This document shows, one piece after another, positions 35,907 to 43,823 of a DNA stretch of 45,136 bases (position 1 is the first letter of the stretch; every line of letters begins with the position of its first letter). The position numbers and the translations under genes were made by a program. Origin of the DNA: Mastigocoleus testarum BC008 (GTDB taxonomy: Bacteria; Cyanobacteriota; Cyanobacteriia; Cyanobacteriales; Nostocaceae); contig NZ_LMTZ01000170.1 in NCBI RefSeq assembly GCF_001456025.1, forward strand, positions 1-45,136, in the 5' to 3' direction. The notes under the pieces were generated by a model that saw nothing but the letters and a program-made list of their open reading frames with translations, was not told the DNA's origin and searched no databases.

Positions 35907-37133
35907 GGAAATCCACGTATCAAAGCATCAGCAATTTTAGCAGCACATACTGATACTGCAGTGGAACGAATCAGAGATCATGACACAATTTTGGCAATTC
36001 AAGATACGACAGAATTAGATTTTAGTCCCAAGCCAGTCAGGCATGCCCGTAGTGAAAATCCCCGTAGACAAGGTATGGGACCATTGAGTAACCCAAAAGC
36101 TAGGGGTCTAAAAGTTCACACGGTATTGGCAGCGAGTGCACAAGGTGTGCCATTGGGAGTTTTAGACCAAAAAGTTTGGGTAAGAGAGGTCAAACAAGGA
36201 GGTAATAAGGAAAAACGGCGACGTCTTGTATCAGAGAAGGAAAGTCAACGTTGGCTTGATTGTTTAAGTGTTAGTCAAAGGCTAGTACCAAATGAAACTC
36301 GTGTGATAACGGTAGGAGATAGAGAAGCAGATATTTATCAACTGTTTGCCATGCCCCGGCGACCAGAAAGTGAGTTTCTGATAAGGGCAGCAAAAAATCG
36401 CTACACTAAGTCAAATGTGTTTGATGAGTCTGTGATACCTTTATTTGAGGCGATTCGACAGACAGCAGTTTTGGGAGAAATTAATTTAGAGTTACAGCGT
36501 ACTTCTAGACGTAAAGCTCGTAGTGCTTCATTGAGCGTTTGGGTGAAGACATTATGGTTACAACCACCAGCATATCTTGAGTCTGGGAAATTTGAACCCA
36601 TTGAAGTAAATGTAATTCTAGCTACTGAGGAATATCCTTCTGTTGGTGAAAAAGCAATTTGTTGGTTGTTGCTAACAACTTTACCTGTTACTTCTTTAGA
36701 ATCAGCAGTTCAATGCTTGGAGTGGTATAGCTACCGTTGGTTAATAGAGCGTTACCACTATTGTTTAAAGAGTGGTTGCAGGATTGAGGAATTACAGTTA
36801 GAAAACGGTGAGAAGATAAAGCGAGCATTAGCCACTTACGCGATTGTTACATGGCGGTTGTTATGGCTGACTTATGAGGCGCGTCAGAACCCAGAACGTA
36901 CAGTGGATGGTGTTTTGGAGCCTTATGAATGGCAAGCTTTATATTGCAGGATTCATAAAACTAATATCCCAAGTAGTGAAGCGCCAACTCTGGGAGAGTG
37001 TGTGCGCTGGATTGCCAAATTGGGAGGATTTTTAGGGCGTAAGGGAGATGGAGATCCAGGTATTAAAACTTTGTGGCGTGGACTTAAACAGTTGCACGAT
37101 ATTACACAAATGTGGTTGTTATTGCGAGAATAA
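35901..37133 (+). pseudogene. Tn5-like (IS4 superfamily) transposase, N-terminally truncated, left arm
   Basis: The frame is open from about 35892; homology appears to start at FRGNPRIKASAILAAHT (35901) and continues through a GTG at 35961. Numbered from that GTG, the catalytic residues are complete: D15 (IQDTTEL), D120 (VGDREADIY) and E263 in a perfect Y-(2)-R-(3)-E-(6)-K signature (Y256, R259, E263, K270). The N-terminal DNA-binding part (about 80 residues in Tn5-like enzymes) is missing, as is a recognisable left end, so the element is probably immobile. It abuts the truncated AAA gene at 35895-35906. Confidence 0.85.
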
Positions 37134-37284
37134 AGGCGATAAATGTAAATAAATATGCGATAAAGGACAAAGAGTAAGATTTTTATGATATTAGATTGAA
37201 ATTTAACAAAAATACATTAATTGATTGTTTTGTAGTATTTATGTAATATAGTTGTATATTTCAAGTAATGGATATTTTATTAAT

Positions 37285-37304
37285 TGGAAGACGCGCGTCT
37301 TCCA
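37285..37304. repeat. 20-bp perfect palindrome TGGAAGACGCGCGTCTTCCA (left arm)
   Basis: A perfect 20-bp palindrome in the AT-rich tract between transposase and protelomerase genes; the copy on the other arm is at 43653-43672. A related GGAAGACGCGCGG occurs near 7729. It could bind a dimeric protein or be a dispersed repeat. Confidence 0.7.
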
Positions 37305-37392
37305 TGCTGCGTGTCGATAAATGTGAATTATGTTTGGGTACAGTAACTGCTGTTGTAAGTGAATTGCATATTTGATAGTTATTTTTTGGATG

Positions 37393-37466
37393 TAACTAGT
37401 TAATAATTGTAACTATCTAAAAATCTAACTAGTCAATATAACTAGTATGCTGTTATAACTAGTTAT
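37393..37466. promoter_or_regulatory. Four TAACTAGTTA-like operators before the protelomerase gene (left arm)
   Basis: TAACTAGTTA (37393-37402), TAACTAGTC (37426-37434), TATAACTAGTA (37437-37447) and ATAACTAGTTAT (37455-37466) lie 18-92 bp before the ATG at 37485, a position typical of autoregulation. The same motif recurs beside the telomere. The mirror cluster is 43491-43564. Confidence 0.6.
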
Positions 37467-37484
37467 ATGAATGAGTGAAAATAA

Positions 37485-39278
37485 ATGTCGAGATTATTAG
37501 AGCAGAAGATAGATGAGTTATTTGAGTCAACTAAGGGGTTGATGAGTTTTGATCAATTGGAACCTTACTGTGAGCAGTTCAACGATTGGCTTAAGCAGAA
37601 TACAAAATACAGTCTTAATTCTTTGGGTACAGTATTGTCGCGTCATGGGTTCTATAAGAAGTTCAAGTCAATAAAGCTTGAGCAGGGGAAGAATGGGGTG
37701 AGCATCCCCAAACATGACTTGAATGGGAATATAAAGGGCTATGAGTTGCGGCATTATGTAGTTTCGAGGTGTGGTTTGTCTAAAGAAGAGTGGGATAATC
37801 GCAACACATCTAACCGGGCGATCGCAAGATTGGAGAACGGGCGAAAGATAGAGCCCAAAGCTTATTTAGAGGAAATTGGTAAACTGCTTAATAGTAAGGA
37901 CCCCCATGAATTAGCAGTGGGGTTGATAGCAGCGACAGGGAGACGACCTCATGAGATTTTGGCCCGTGCTAAGTTTAGTGTGATTGAAGGTGAAGAATAC
38001 AAAGTGATGTTTGAGGGTCAGGGGAAGAAGCGAGGAGAAAAACCAGTCTTCGCGATCGCGACCTTGTTCCCAGGAAGTTATGTAATAGAAAAGCTGGGGC
38101 AGTTAAGAAATGAAGAGAGCACCAAGGAATTATTGAAGCGAGTAAGGGGGCAGTTCCCGAGAGAAATAGCTCAACAAAATCGTGCTCTAGATTCTTGTAG
38201 GAATGGCAGTCTTAATAGTGTGGTGCGTCAAGTATTTGGGGATAAAGATGATAAGAATCCAGTTTTGGCAATTCGGCAAGGAGATGAGCAAGATAATTGT
38301 AAAGCTTTAAGAGCAGCTTATGCTTGTTTAGTAATGGAGCGGGATTTATCGGGGTCAATAGGTGAAAAGTTATTATTTGCGGCGCGTCAACTGGGTCATT
38401 TTGTAAAAGAATCACCTACAGATAAAGATTTAGCGAATCTTGCGACAACTGTTGGCTACGGGGATTATTACGTTACAGAAGCTGTTCCATTTCCATCTAT
38501 TTTGAAAAAAGTAAAAACTAAAATTTGTAGTGTGAAGGTAAACGAAGAAGATTTTCAGGTAATAAGAAAGCTGGAATTAGAGTGGGAGCTTGATAGTCAA
38601 AGAGCGGTGGTTCATAAGGTATTAGAAATGGCTGTTGAAGCTGTGGAGTTAAAAGAGAAATGCCTGAGACTTGAGCAATTAGAGGAGAAAGTTAAGGAGC
38701 TAAGTTGGGAGAATCAAAAACTTAATCGTGAGAATGAGAGTTTGATAAATGAAAATCAAAAACTTGCTGGTCAATTAAAAAGTGTGGGTCGGCAAGAAAT
38801 GGTGAAGCAAGAAGTAGAAGATATTGATTCTAAAATAGAGCGGATAATTGAGGAGAAATTATCGTTTTTATTGGAGAATAATAAGGTTATTGATGTCCAT
38901 AAAGCTGAAGTTATTGTTAATGCTCAATCTCAAGTAACAACATTAAAAGTTGATTCATATTGGGAATCGGTTCCCAGTGAAGAGTTGAAAAAGTCGAAAG
39001 GAAGGGGGGCGGTAGAGGAGAAATTGAAGCGTTCTTTTCTGGCGATCGCAAATCATAACGACTACAAAGCGCGGGATAATAATGGTCAGCCAGATCAAAG
39101 CAAGATGTGGGCGATAACCAATCAAGCATTGCGTCAGCTTAGTGGGTGTAATGGTCAGTTAGTAAAAGTTTGGATGGAGAATCACAGGATTGCGATCGAT
39201 GACCATCACAATAAATATGGCTTAGGGCAATATCACAATAAGGGTAAGGGTGACATAACCCAGGCGATAAGTTGGTAA
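37485..39278 (+). CDS. Protelomerase-like telomere resolvase (left arm)
   Basis: The 597-aa protein resembles the catalytic domain of telomere resolvases (ResT/TelK/TelN/TelA). Its motifs are AATGRRPHEIL with Arg153/154, a probable beta-hairpin Lys at 181-182 (GKKRGEK), KALRAAYACLVMER with Arg276, and ARQLGH with His305. Candidate nucleophile tyrosines are Y325, Y328 and Y329 (VGYGDYYV). The His-to-Tyr spacing is longer than the roughly 10 residues usual in the family, so the nucleophile is uncertain. An N-terminal helical domain (1-130), a coiled coil (about 385-470) and a C-terminal domain rich in His and Asn (about 490-597) flank it. Such enzymes cut and rejoin replicated telomeres into hairpins. 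The gene reads toward the palindrome centre, its stop 1.2 kb away. Confidence 0.8.
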   Translation: MSRLLEQKIDELFESTKGLMSFDQLEPYCEQFNDWLKQNTKYSLNSLGTVLSRHGFYKKFKSIKLEQGKNGVSIPKHDLNGNIKGYELRHYVVSRCGLSKEEWDNRNTSNRAIARLENGRKIEPKAYLEEIGKLLNSKDPHELAVGLIAATGRRPHEILARAKFSVIEGEEYKVMFEGQGKKRGEKPVFAIATLFPGSYVIEKLGQLRNEESTKELLKRVRGQFPREIAQQNRALDSCRNGSLNSVVRQVFGDKDDKNPVLAIRQGDEQDNCKALRAAYACLVMERDLSGSIGEKLLFAARQLGHFVKESPTDKDLANLATTVGYGDYYVTEAVPFPSILKKVKTKICSVKVNEEDFQVIRKLELEWELDSQRAVVHKVLEMAVEAVELKEKCLRLEQLEEKVKELSWENQKLNRENESLINENQKLAGQLKSVGRQEMVKQEVEDIDSKIERIIEEKLSFLLENNKVIDVHKAEVIVNAQSQVTTLKVDSYWESVPSEELKKSKGRGAVEEKLKRSFLAIANHNDYKARDNNGQPDQSKMWAITNQALRQLSGCNGQLVKVWMENHRIAIDDHHNKYGLGQYHNKGKGDITQAISW

Positions 39279-39391
39279 TGGGTAAACGTATATTTTTCAT
39301 CTTCATTCATTGATGATTACCCGGTTATTTTTAAATAAAAATACTGAATTAGAACAATGTAAGTTTTAGTTGATACTCAATATCTTCAGAC

Positions 39392-39420
39392 ATTAGTTCG
39401 CGGGAATTTACCCTAATTAA
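39392..39420. repeat. TAGTTCGCGGGAA repeat, downstream copy (left arm)
   Basis: The core TAGTTCGCGGGAA followed by a CCCTAAT box recurs at 39927-39955 in the same orientation, about 22 of 29 bases identical. The two copies bracket the 133-aa gene. Each has a GGGAA...CCC internal symmetry, as expected for a protein-binding site. The mirror copy is 41537-41565. Confidence 0.6.
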
Positions 39421-39465
39421 TTTGTCTTGAGTTTTTCAACTTTGCTGAAGTTAAGTACATAGGCA

Positions 39466-39505
39466 TAAAAAAAACCGCCCCTCCCGGTGCCCTTCAAGGT
39501 TTTTC
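39466..39505 (-). terminator. Putative bidirectional terminator between convergent genes (left arm)
   Basis: AAAAACCGCCCCTCCCGG followed by TGCCCTTCAAGGTTTTT gives a GC-rich imperfect stem with A and T runs on both sides. It sits just after the 133-aa gene's stop and after the convergent protelomerase gene. The mirror copy is 41452-41491. Confidence 0.5.
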
Positions 39506-39513
39506 CCACTGGA

Positions 39514-39915
39514 CTACTTATCACACAGGGATTTGGGCTTTTCTAGTTCTTCTAGGGAATTCTGTAAGTATTCACGTGTCTTGCGCTTAATTTCAAGGAT
39601 TTTGGAGTTTTCCATAGCCAAAACTGTTTCAGCGAATCTTTTAGTCCAGGCCCTACCTAGGTGTAAATATCGTGATTTTTTGTTGTCCGAAATGTTCGAT
39701 CGTCTGTAAACTGCATTTGGATTATAAAGCTTGTAGTAGTGAAATCTTATAAAAATCTTCTCAGTTCCTCTGGTAACTGAATATCGACTAATTGATGACT
39801 TATCCGGTAGAACATCTTTCTTTTCAAGTTCAGCTATTTCACCTTCGAGTCGAGATAAATGTAGTTTTATTTCTTCTATATCGGCAAGAGGTAGATTTTC
39901 TGATTTGAGTTTCAT
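39514..39915 (-). CDS. Telomere-adjacent 133-aa protein of unknown function (left arm)
   Basis: Residues about 1-40 form a Leu/Glu/Lys-rich helix or coiled coil (IEEIKLHLSRLEGEIAELEK). A compact central region (about 47-100) includes EKIFIRFHYYKLYNP and SRYLHLGRAWTKRF, and a charged helical tail follows. I do not recognise the family; the basic, aromatic centre could bind DNA. It is the gene closest to the telomere, starting 563 bp from the palindrome centre and reading inward, convergent with the protelomerase gene. The TAGTTCGCGGGAA repeats lie 12 bp before its start and about 95 bp past its stop. A role in telomere binding or partner function to the resolvase is inference from position. 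Confidence 0.65.
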   Translation of the reverse strand: MKLKSENLPLADIEEIKLHLSRLEGEIAELEKKDVLPDKSSISRYSVTRGTEKIFIRFHYYKLYNPNAVYRRSNISDNKKSRYLHLGRAWTKRFAETVLAMENSKILEIKRKTREYLQNSLEELEKPKSLCDK

Positions 39916-39926
39916 TCTGCTTAAAC

Positions 39927-39955
39927 AATAGTTCGCGGGAAAATTCCCTAATATT
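39927..39955. promoter_or_regulatory. TAGTTCGCGGGAA repeat in the promoter of the 133-aa gene (left arm)
   Basis: This second copy lies 12-40 bp before the 133-aa start at 39915, overlapping the likely ribosome-binding and promoter region, so it may be an operator. Mirror copy: 41002-41030. Confidence 0.5.
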
Positions 39956-40025
39956 CTCCCATCTCAATAGAATAAGAATGCATTAGATAAAGTAATATAT
40001 TGTTATTCTATATTTAATAACTAAA

Positions 40026-40275
40026 TAACTGGTTACTTAAGGCAACCTAACTAGTTATTTAAGCAGCCATTAAGATAACAATTTTATGGCGAGTCAATAA
40101 ATCAATAGAACTAAATATTGATAGGGCTTTTGGGACAGAAGTACTTATAGCTTCCTATTATGCAGACATGAAATTATATAGTAACCAGTTATATTTGTAT
40201 TGTTTATAGATAACCGGTGAATCTAACTAGAATAGCTTAGGCGTGGAGTAAAATTGTCATAAATATAACTAGTTT
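40026..40275. repeat. Subtelomeric TAACTAGTTA-like motif cluster (left arm)
   Basis: TAACTGGTTA (40026-40035), TAACTAGTTA (40048-40057), TAACCAGTTA (40182-40191), TAACCGGTGA (40211-40220), TAACTAGAAT (40224-40233) and TAACTAGTTT (40266-40275) form a family with consensus TAACYRGTTA. No gene lies between 39916 and the centre. The mirror cluster is 40682-40931. Confidence 0.75.
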
Positions 40276-40378
40276 ATTTTTTGGGGATGAGAGATTATTG
40301 CGATCAGAAAACAAGCTAGCCTGAAACCCTTGCCTGATAGTAATTTCAGAAGTCTGCATAAAAACAGATATTGATATA

Positions 40379-40578
40379 TGCATAAGCAAGATGACGCAGA
40401 TATAACTACTAAGATAAGATAGTTATATATATGAATATCTTATGGGTCAGGCTTATAACTAGGAATATCTGTTAATTTAAATTAACAGATATTCCTAGTT
40501 ATAAGCCTGACCCATAAGATATTCATATATATAACTATCTTATCTTAGTAGTTATATCTGCGTCATCTTGCTTATGCA
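40379..40578. other. Palindrome centre: candidate replicated-telomere target site
   Basis: The axis lies in CTGTTAATTTAAATTAACAG, between 40478 and 40479. Moving outward, each half has TAACTAGGAA (40456-40465 on the left), a repeated GAATATC, and then an inner inverted pair TATAACTA / TAGTTATA (40401-40408 and 40420-40427). Known protelomerase sites are AT-centred palindromes of roughly 40-60 bp with nested symmetric boxes, which this fits. On the physical replicon, base 40478 would be the terminal hairpin-loop base. The minimal site cannot be read from sequence alone because the entire arm is symmetric. Confidence 0.8.
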
Positions 40579-40681
40579 TATATCAATATCTGTTTTTATG
40601 CAGACTTCTGAAATTACTATCAGGCAAGGGTTTCAGGCTAGCTTGTTTTCTGATCGCAATAATCTCTCATCCCCAAAAAAT

Positions 40682-40931
40682 AAACTAGTTATATTTATGA
40701 CAATTTTACTCCACGCCTAAGCTATTCTAGTTAGATTCACCGGTTATCTATAAACAATACAAATATAACTGGTTACTATATAATTTCATGTCTGCATAAT
40801 AGGAAGCTATAAGTACTTCTGTCCCAAAAGCCCTATCAATATTTAGTTCTATTGATTTATTGACTCGCCATAAAATTGTTATCTTAATGGCTGCTTAAAT
40901 AACTAGTTAGGTTGCCTTAAGTAACCAGTTA
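40682..40931. repeat. Subtelomeric TAACYRGTTA motif cluster (right arm)
   Basis: Exact reverse complement of the cluster at 40026-40275. Same six motif copies. Confidence 0.75.
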
Positions 40932-41001
40932 TTTAGTTATTAAATATAGAATAACAATATATTACTTTATCTAATGCATTCTTATTCTATTGAGATGGGA
41001 G

Positions 41002-41030
41002 AATATTAGGGAATTTTCCCGCGAACTATT
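41002..41030. promoter_or_regulatory. TAGTTCGCGGGAA repeat in the promoter of the 133-aa gene (right arm)
   Basis: Mirror of 39927-39955, 12 bp before the start of the right-arm 133-aa ORF. Confidence 0.5.
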
Positions 41031-41041
41031 GTTTAAGCAGA

Positions 41042-41443
41042 ATGAAACTCAAATCAGAAAATCTACCTCTTGCCGATATAGAAGAAATAAAACTACATTT
41101 ATCTCGACTCGAAGGTGAAATAGCTGAACTTGAAAAGAAAGATGTTCTACCGGATAAGTCATCAATTAGTCGATATTCAGTTACCAGAGGAACTGAGAAG
41201 ATTTTTATAAGATTTCACTACTACAAGCTTTATAATCCAAATGCAGTTTACAGACGATCGAACATTTCGGACAACAAAAAATCACGATATTTACACCTAG
41301 GTAGGGCCTGGACTAAAAGATTCGCTGAAACAGTTTTGGCTATGGAAAACTCCAAAATCCTTGAAATTAAGCGCAAGACACGTGAATACTTACAGAATTC
41401 CCTAGAAGAACTAGAAAAGCCCAAATCCCTGTGTGATAAGTAG
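41042..41443 (+). CDS. 133-aa protein of unknown function, right-arm mirror copy
   Basis: Identical in every residue to the product of 39514-39915 because it lies in the other arm of the palindrome. If the palindrome is a hairpin-telomere read-through this is the same physical gene seen again, not a second copy. Confidence 0.65.
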   Translation: MKLKSENLPLADIEEIKLHLSRLEGEIAELEKKDVLPDKSSISRYSVTRGTEKIFIRFHYYKLYNPNAVYRRSNISDNKKSRYLHLGRAWTKRFAETVLAMENSKILEIKRKTREYLQNSLEELEKPKSLCDK

Positions 41444-41451
41444 TCCAGTGG

Positions 41452-41491
41452 GAAAAACCTTGAAGGGCACCGGGAGGGGCGGTTTTTTTTA
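41452..41491 (+). terminator. Putative bidirectional terminator (right arm)
   Basis: Mirror of 39466-39505: a GC-rich imperfect stem flanked by A and T runs, after the right-arm 133-aa ORF and before the convergent protelomerase stop. Confidence 0.5.
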
Positions 41492-41536
41492 TGCCTATGT
41501 ACTTAACTTCAGCAAAGTTGAAAAACTCAAGACAAA

Positions 41537-41565
41537 TTAATTAGGGTAAATTCCCGCGAACTAAT
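41537..41565. repeat. TAGTTCGCGGGAA repeat, downstream copy (right arm)
   Basis: Mirror of 39392-39420, between the right-arm 133-aa and protelomerase genes. Confidence 0.6.
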
Positions 41566-41678
41566 GTCTGAAGATATTGAGTATCAACTAAAACTTACAT
41601 TGTTCTAATTCAGTATTTTTATTTAAAAATAACCGGGTAATCATCAATGAATGAAGATGAAAAATATACGTTTACCCA

Positions 41679-43472
41679 TTACCAACTTATCGCCTGGGTT
41701 ATGTCACCCTTACCCTTATTGTGATATTGCCCTAAGCCATATTTATTGTGATGGTCATCGATCGCAATCCTGTGATTCTCCATCCAAACTTTTACTAACT
41801 GACCATTACACCCACTAAGCTGACGCAATGCTTGATTGGTTATCGCCCACATCTTGCTTTGATCTGGCTGACCATTATTATCCCGCGCTTTGTAGTCGTT
41901 ATGATTTGCGATCGCCAGAAAAGAACGCTTCAATTTCTCCTCTACCGCCCCCCTTCCTTTCGACTTTTTCAACTCTTCACTGGGAACCGATTCCCAATAT
42001 GAATCAACTTTTAATGTTGTTACTTGAGATTGAGCATTAACAATAACTTCAGCTTTATGGACATCAATAACCTTATTATTCTCCAATAAAAACGATAATT
42101 TCTCCTCAATTATCCGCTCTATTTTAGAATCAATATCTTCTACTTCTTGCTTCACCATTTCTTGCCGACCCACACTTTTTAATTGACCAGCAAGTTTTTG
42201 ATTTTCATTTATCAAACTCTCATTCTCACGATTAAGTTTTTGATTCTCCCAACTTAGCTCCTTAACTTTCTCCTCTAATTGCTCAAGTCTCAGGCATTTC
42301 TCTTTTAACTCCACAGCTTCAACAGCCATTTCTAATACCTTATGAACCACCGCTCTTTGACTATCAAGCTCCCACTCTAATTCCAGCTTTCTTATTACCT
42401 GAAAATCTTCTTCGTTTACCTTCACACTACAAATTTTAGTTTTTACTTTTTTCAAAATAGATGGAAATGGAACAGCTTCTGTAACGTAATAATCCCCGTA
42501 GCCAACAGTTGTCGCAAGATTCGCTAAATCTTTATCTGTAGGTGATTCTTTTACAAAATGACCCAGTTGACGCGCCGCAAATAATAACTTTTCACCTATT
42601 GACCCCGATAAATCCCGCTCCATTACTAAACAAGCATAAGCTGCTCTTAAAGCTTTACAATTATCTTGCTCATCTCCTTGCCGAATTGCCAAAACTGGAT
42701 TCTTATCATCTTTATCCCCAAATACTTGACGCACCACACTATTAAGACTGCCATTCCTACAAGAATCTAGAGCACGATTTTGTTGAGCTATTTCTCTCGG
42801 GAACTGCCCCCTTACTCGCTTCAATAATTCCTTGGTGCTCTCTTCATTTCTTAACTGCCCCAGCTTTTCTATTACATAACTTCCTGGGAACAAGGTCGCG
42901 ATCGCGAAGACTGGTTTTTCTCCTCGCTTCTTCCCCTGACCCTCAAACATCACTTTGTATTCTTCACCTTCAATCACACTAAACTTAGCACGGGCCAAAA
43001 TCTCATGAGGTCGTCTCCCTGTCGCTGCTATCAACCCCACTGCTAATTCATGGGGGTCCTTACTATTAAGCAGTTTACCAATTTCCTCTAAATAAGCTTT
43101 GGGCTCTATCTTTCGCCCGTTCTCCAATCTTGCGATCGCCCGGTTAGATGTGTTGCGATTATCCCACTCTTCTTTAGACAAACCACACCTCGAAACTACA
43201 TAATGCCGCAACTCATAGCCCTTTATATTCCCATTCAAGTCATGTTTGGGGATGCTCACCCCATTCTTCCCCTGCTCAAGCTTTATTGACTTGAACTTCT
43301 TATAGAACCCATGACGCGACAATACTGTACCCAAAGAATTAAGACTGTATTTTGTATTCTGCTTAAGCCAATCGTTGAACTGCTCACAGTAAGGTTCCAA
43401 TTGATCAAAACTCATCAACCCCTTAGTTGACTCAAATAACTCATCTATCTTCTGCTCTAATAATCTCGACAT
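41679..43472 (-). CDS. Protelomerase-like telomere resolvase, right-arm mirror copy
   Basis: Identical to the product of 37485-39278, on the opposite strand and arm, also reading toward the axis. It has the same R153/154, K181-182, R276, H305 and Y325/Y328/Y329 candidates. If the window crosses a hairpin end this is the same single gene. Confidence 0.8.
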   Translation of the reverse strand: MSRLLEQKIDELFESTKGLMSFDQLEPYCEQFNDWLKQNTKYSLNSLGTVLSRHGFYKKFKSIKLEQGKNGVSIPKHDLNGNIKGYELRHYVVSRCGLSKEEWDNRNTSNRAIARLENGRKIEPKAYLEEIGKLLNSKDPHELAVGLIAATGRRPHEILARAKFSVIEGEEYKVMFEGQGKKRGEKPVFAIATLFPGSYVIEKLGQLRNEESTKELLKRVRGQFPREIAQQNRALDSCRNGSLNSVVRQVFGDKDDKNPVLAIRQGDEQDNCKALRAAYACLVMERDLSGSIGEKLLFAARQLGHFVKESPTDKDLANLATTVGYGDYYVTEAVPFPSILKKVKTKICSVKVNEEDFQVIRKLELEWELDSQRAVVHKVLEMAVEAVELKEKCLRLEQLEEKVKELSWENQKLNRENESLINENQKLAGQLKSVGRQEMVKQEVEDIDSKIERIIEEKLSFLLENNKVIDVHKAEVIVNAQSQVTTLKVDSYWESVPSEELKKSKGRGAVEEKLKRSFLAIANHNDYKARDNNGQPDQSKMWAITNQALRQLSGCNGQLVKVWMENHRIAIDDHHNKYGLGQYHNKGKGDITQAISW

Positions 43473-43490
43473 TTATTTTCACTCATTCAT

Positions 43491-43564
43491 ATAACTAGTT
43501 ATAACAGCATACTAGTTATATTGACTAGTTAGATTTTTAGATAGTTACAATTATTAACTAGTTA
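43491..43564. promoter_or_regulatory. TAACTAGTTA-like operators before the protelomerase gene (right arm)
   Basis: Mirror of 37393-37466, four motif copies upstream of the start at 43472. Confidence 0.6.
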
Positions 43565-43652
43565 CATCCAAAAAATAACTATCAAATATGCAATTCACTT
43601 ACAACAGCAGTTACTGTACCCAAACATAATTCACATTTATCGACACGCAGCA

Positions 43653-43672
43653 TGGAAGACGCGCGTCTTCCA
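43653..43672. repeat. 20-bp perfect palindrome TGGAAGACGCGCGTCTTCCA (right arm)
   Basis: Mirror of 37285-37304. Confidence 0.7.
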
Positions 43673-43823
43673 ATTAATAAAATATCCATTACTTGAAATA
43701 TACAACTATATTACATAAATACTACAAAACAATCAATTAATGTATTTTTGTTAAATTTCAATCTAATATCATAAAAATCTTACTCTTTGTCCTTTATCGC
43801 ATATTTATTTACATTTATCGCCT

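Noticed and set aside
42542..42745. Small ORFs antisense to the resolvase in both arms (also 38212-38415, 38917-39129, 41828-42040)
   Set aside because: They overlap the long coding frame on the other strand, have no ribosome-binding sites or recognisable motifs, and follow the codon pattern of the resolvase gene.
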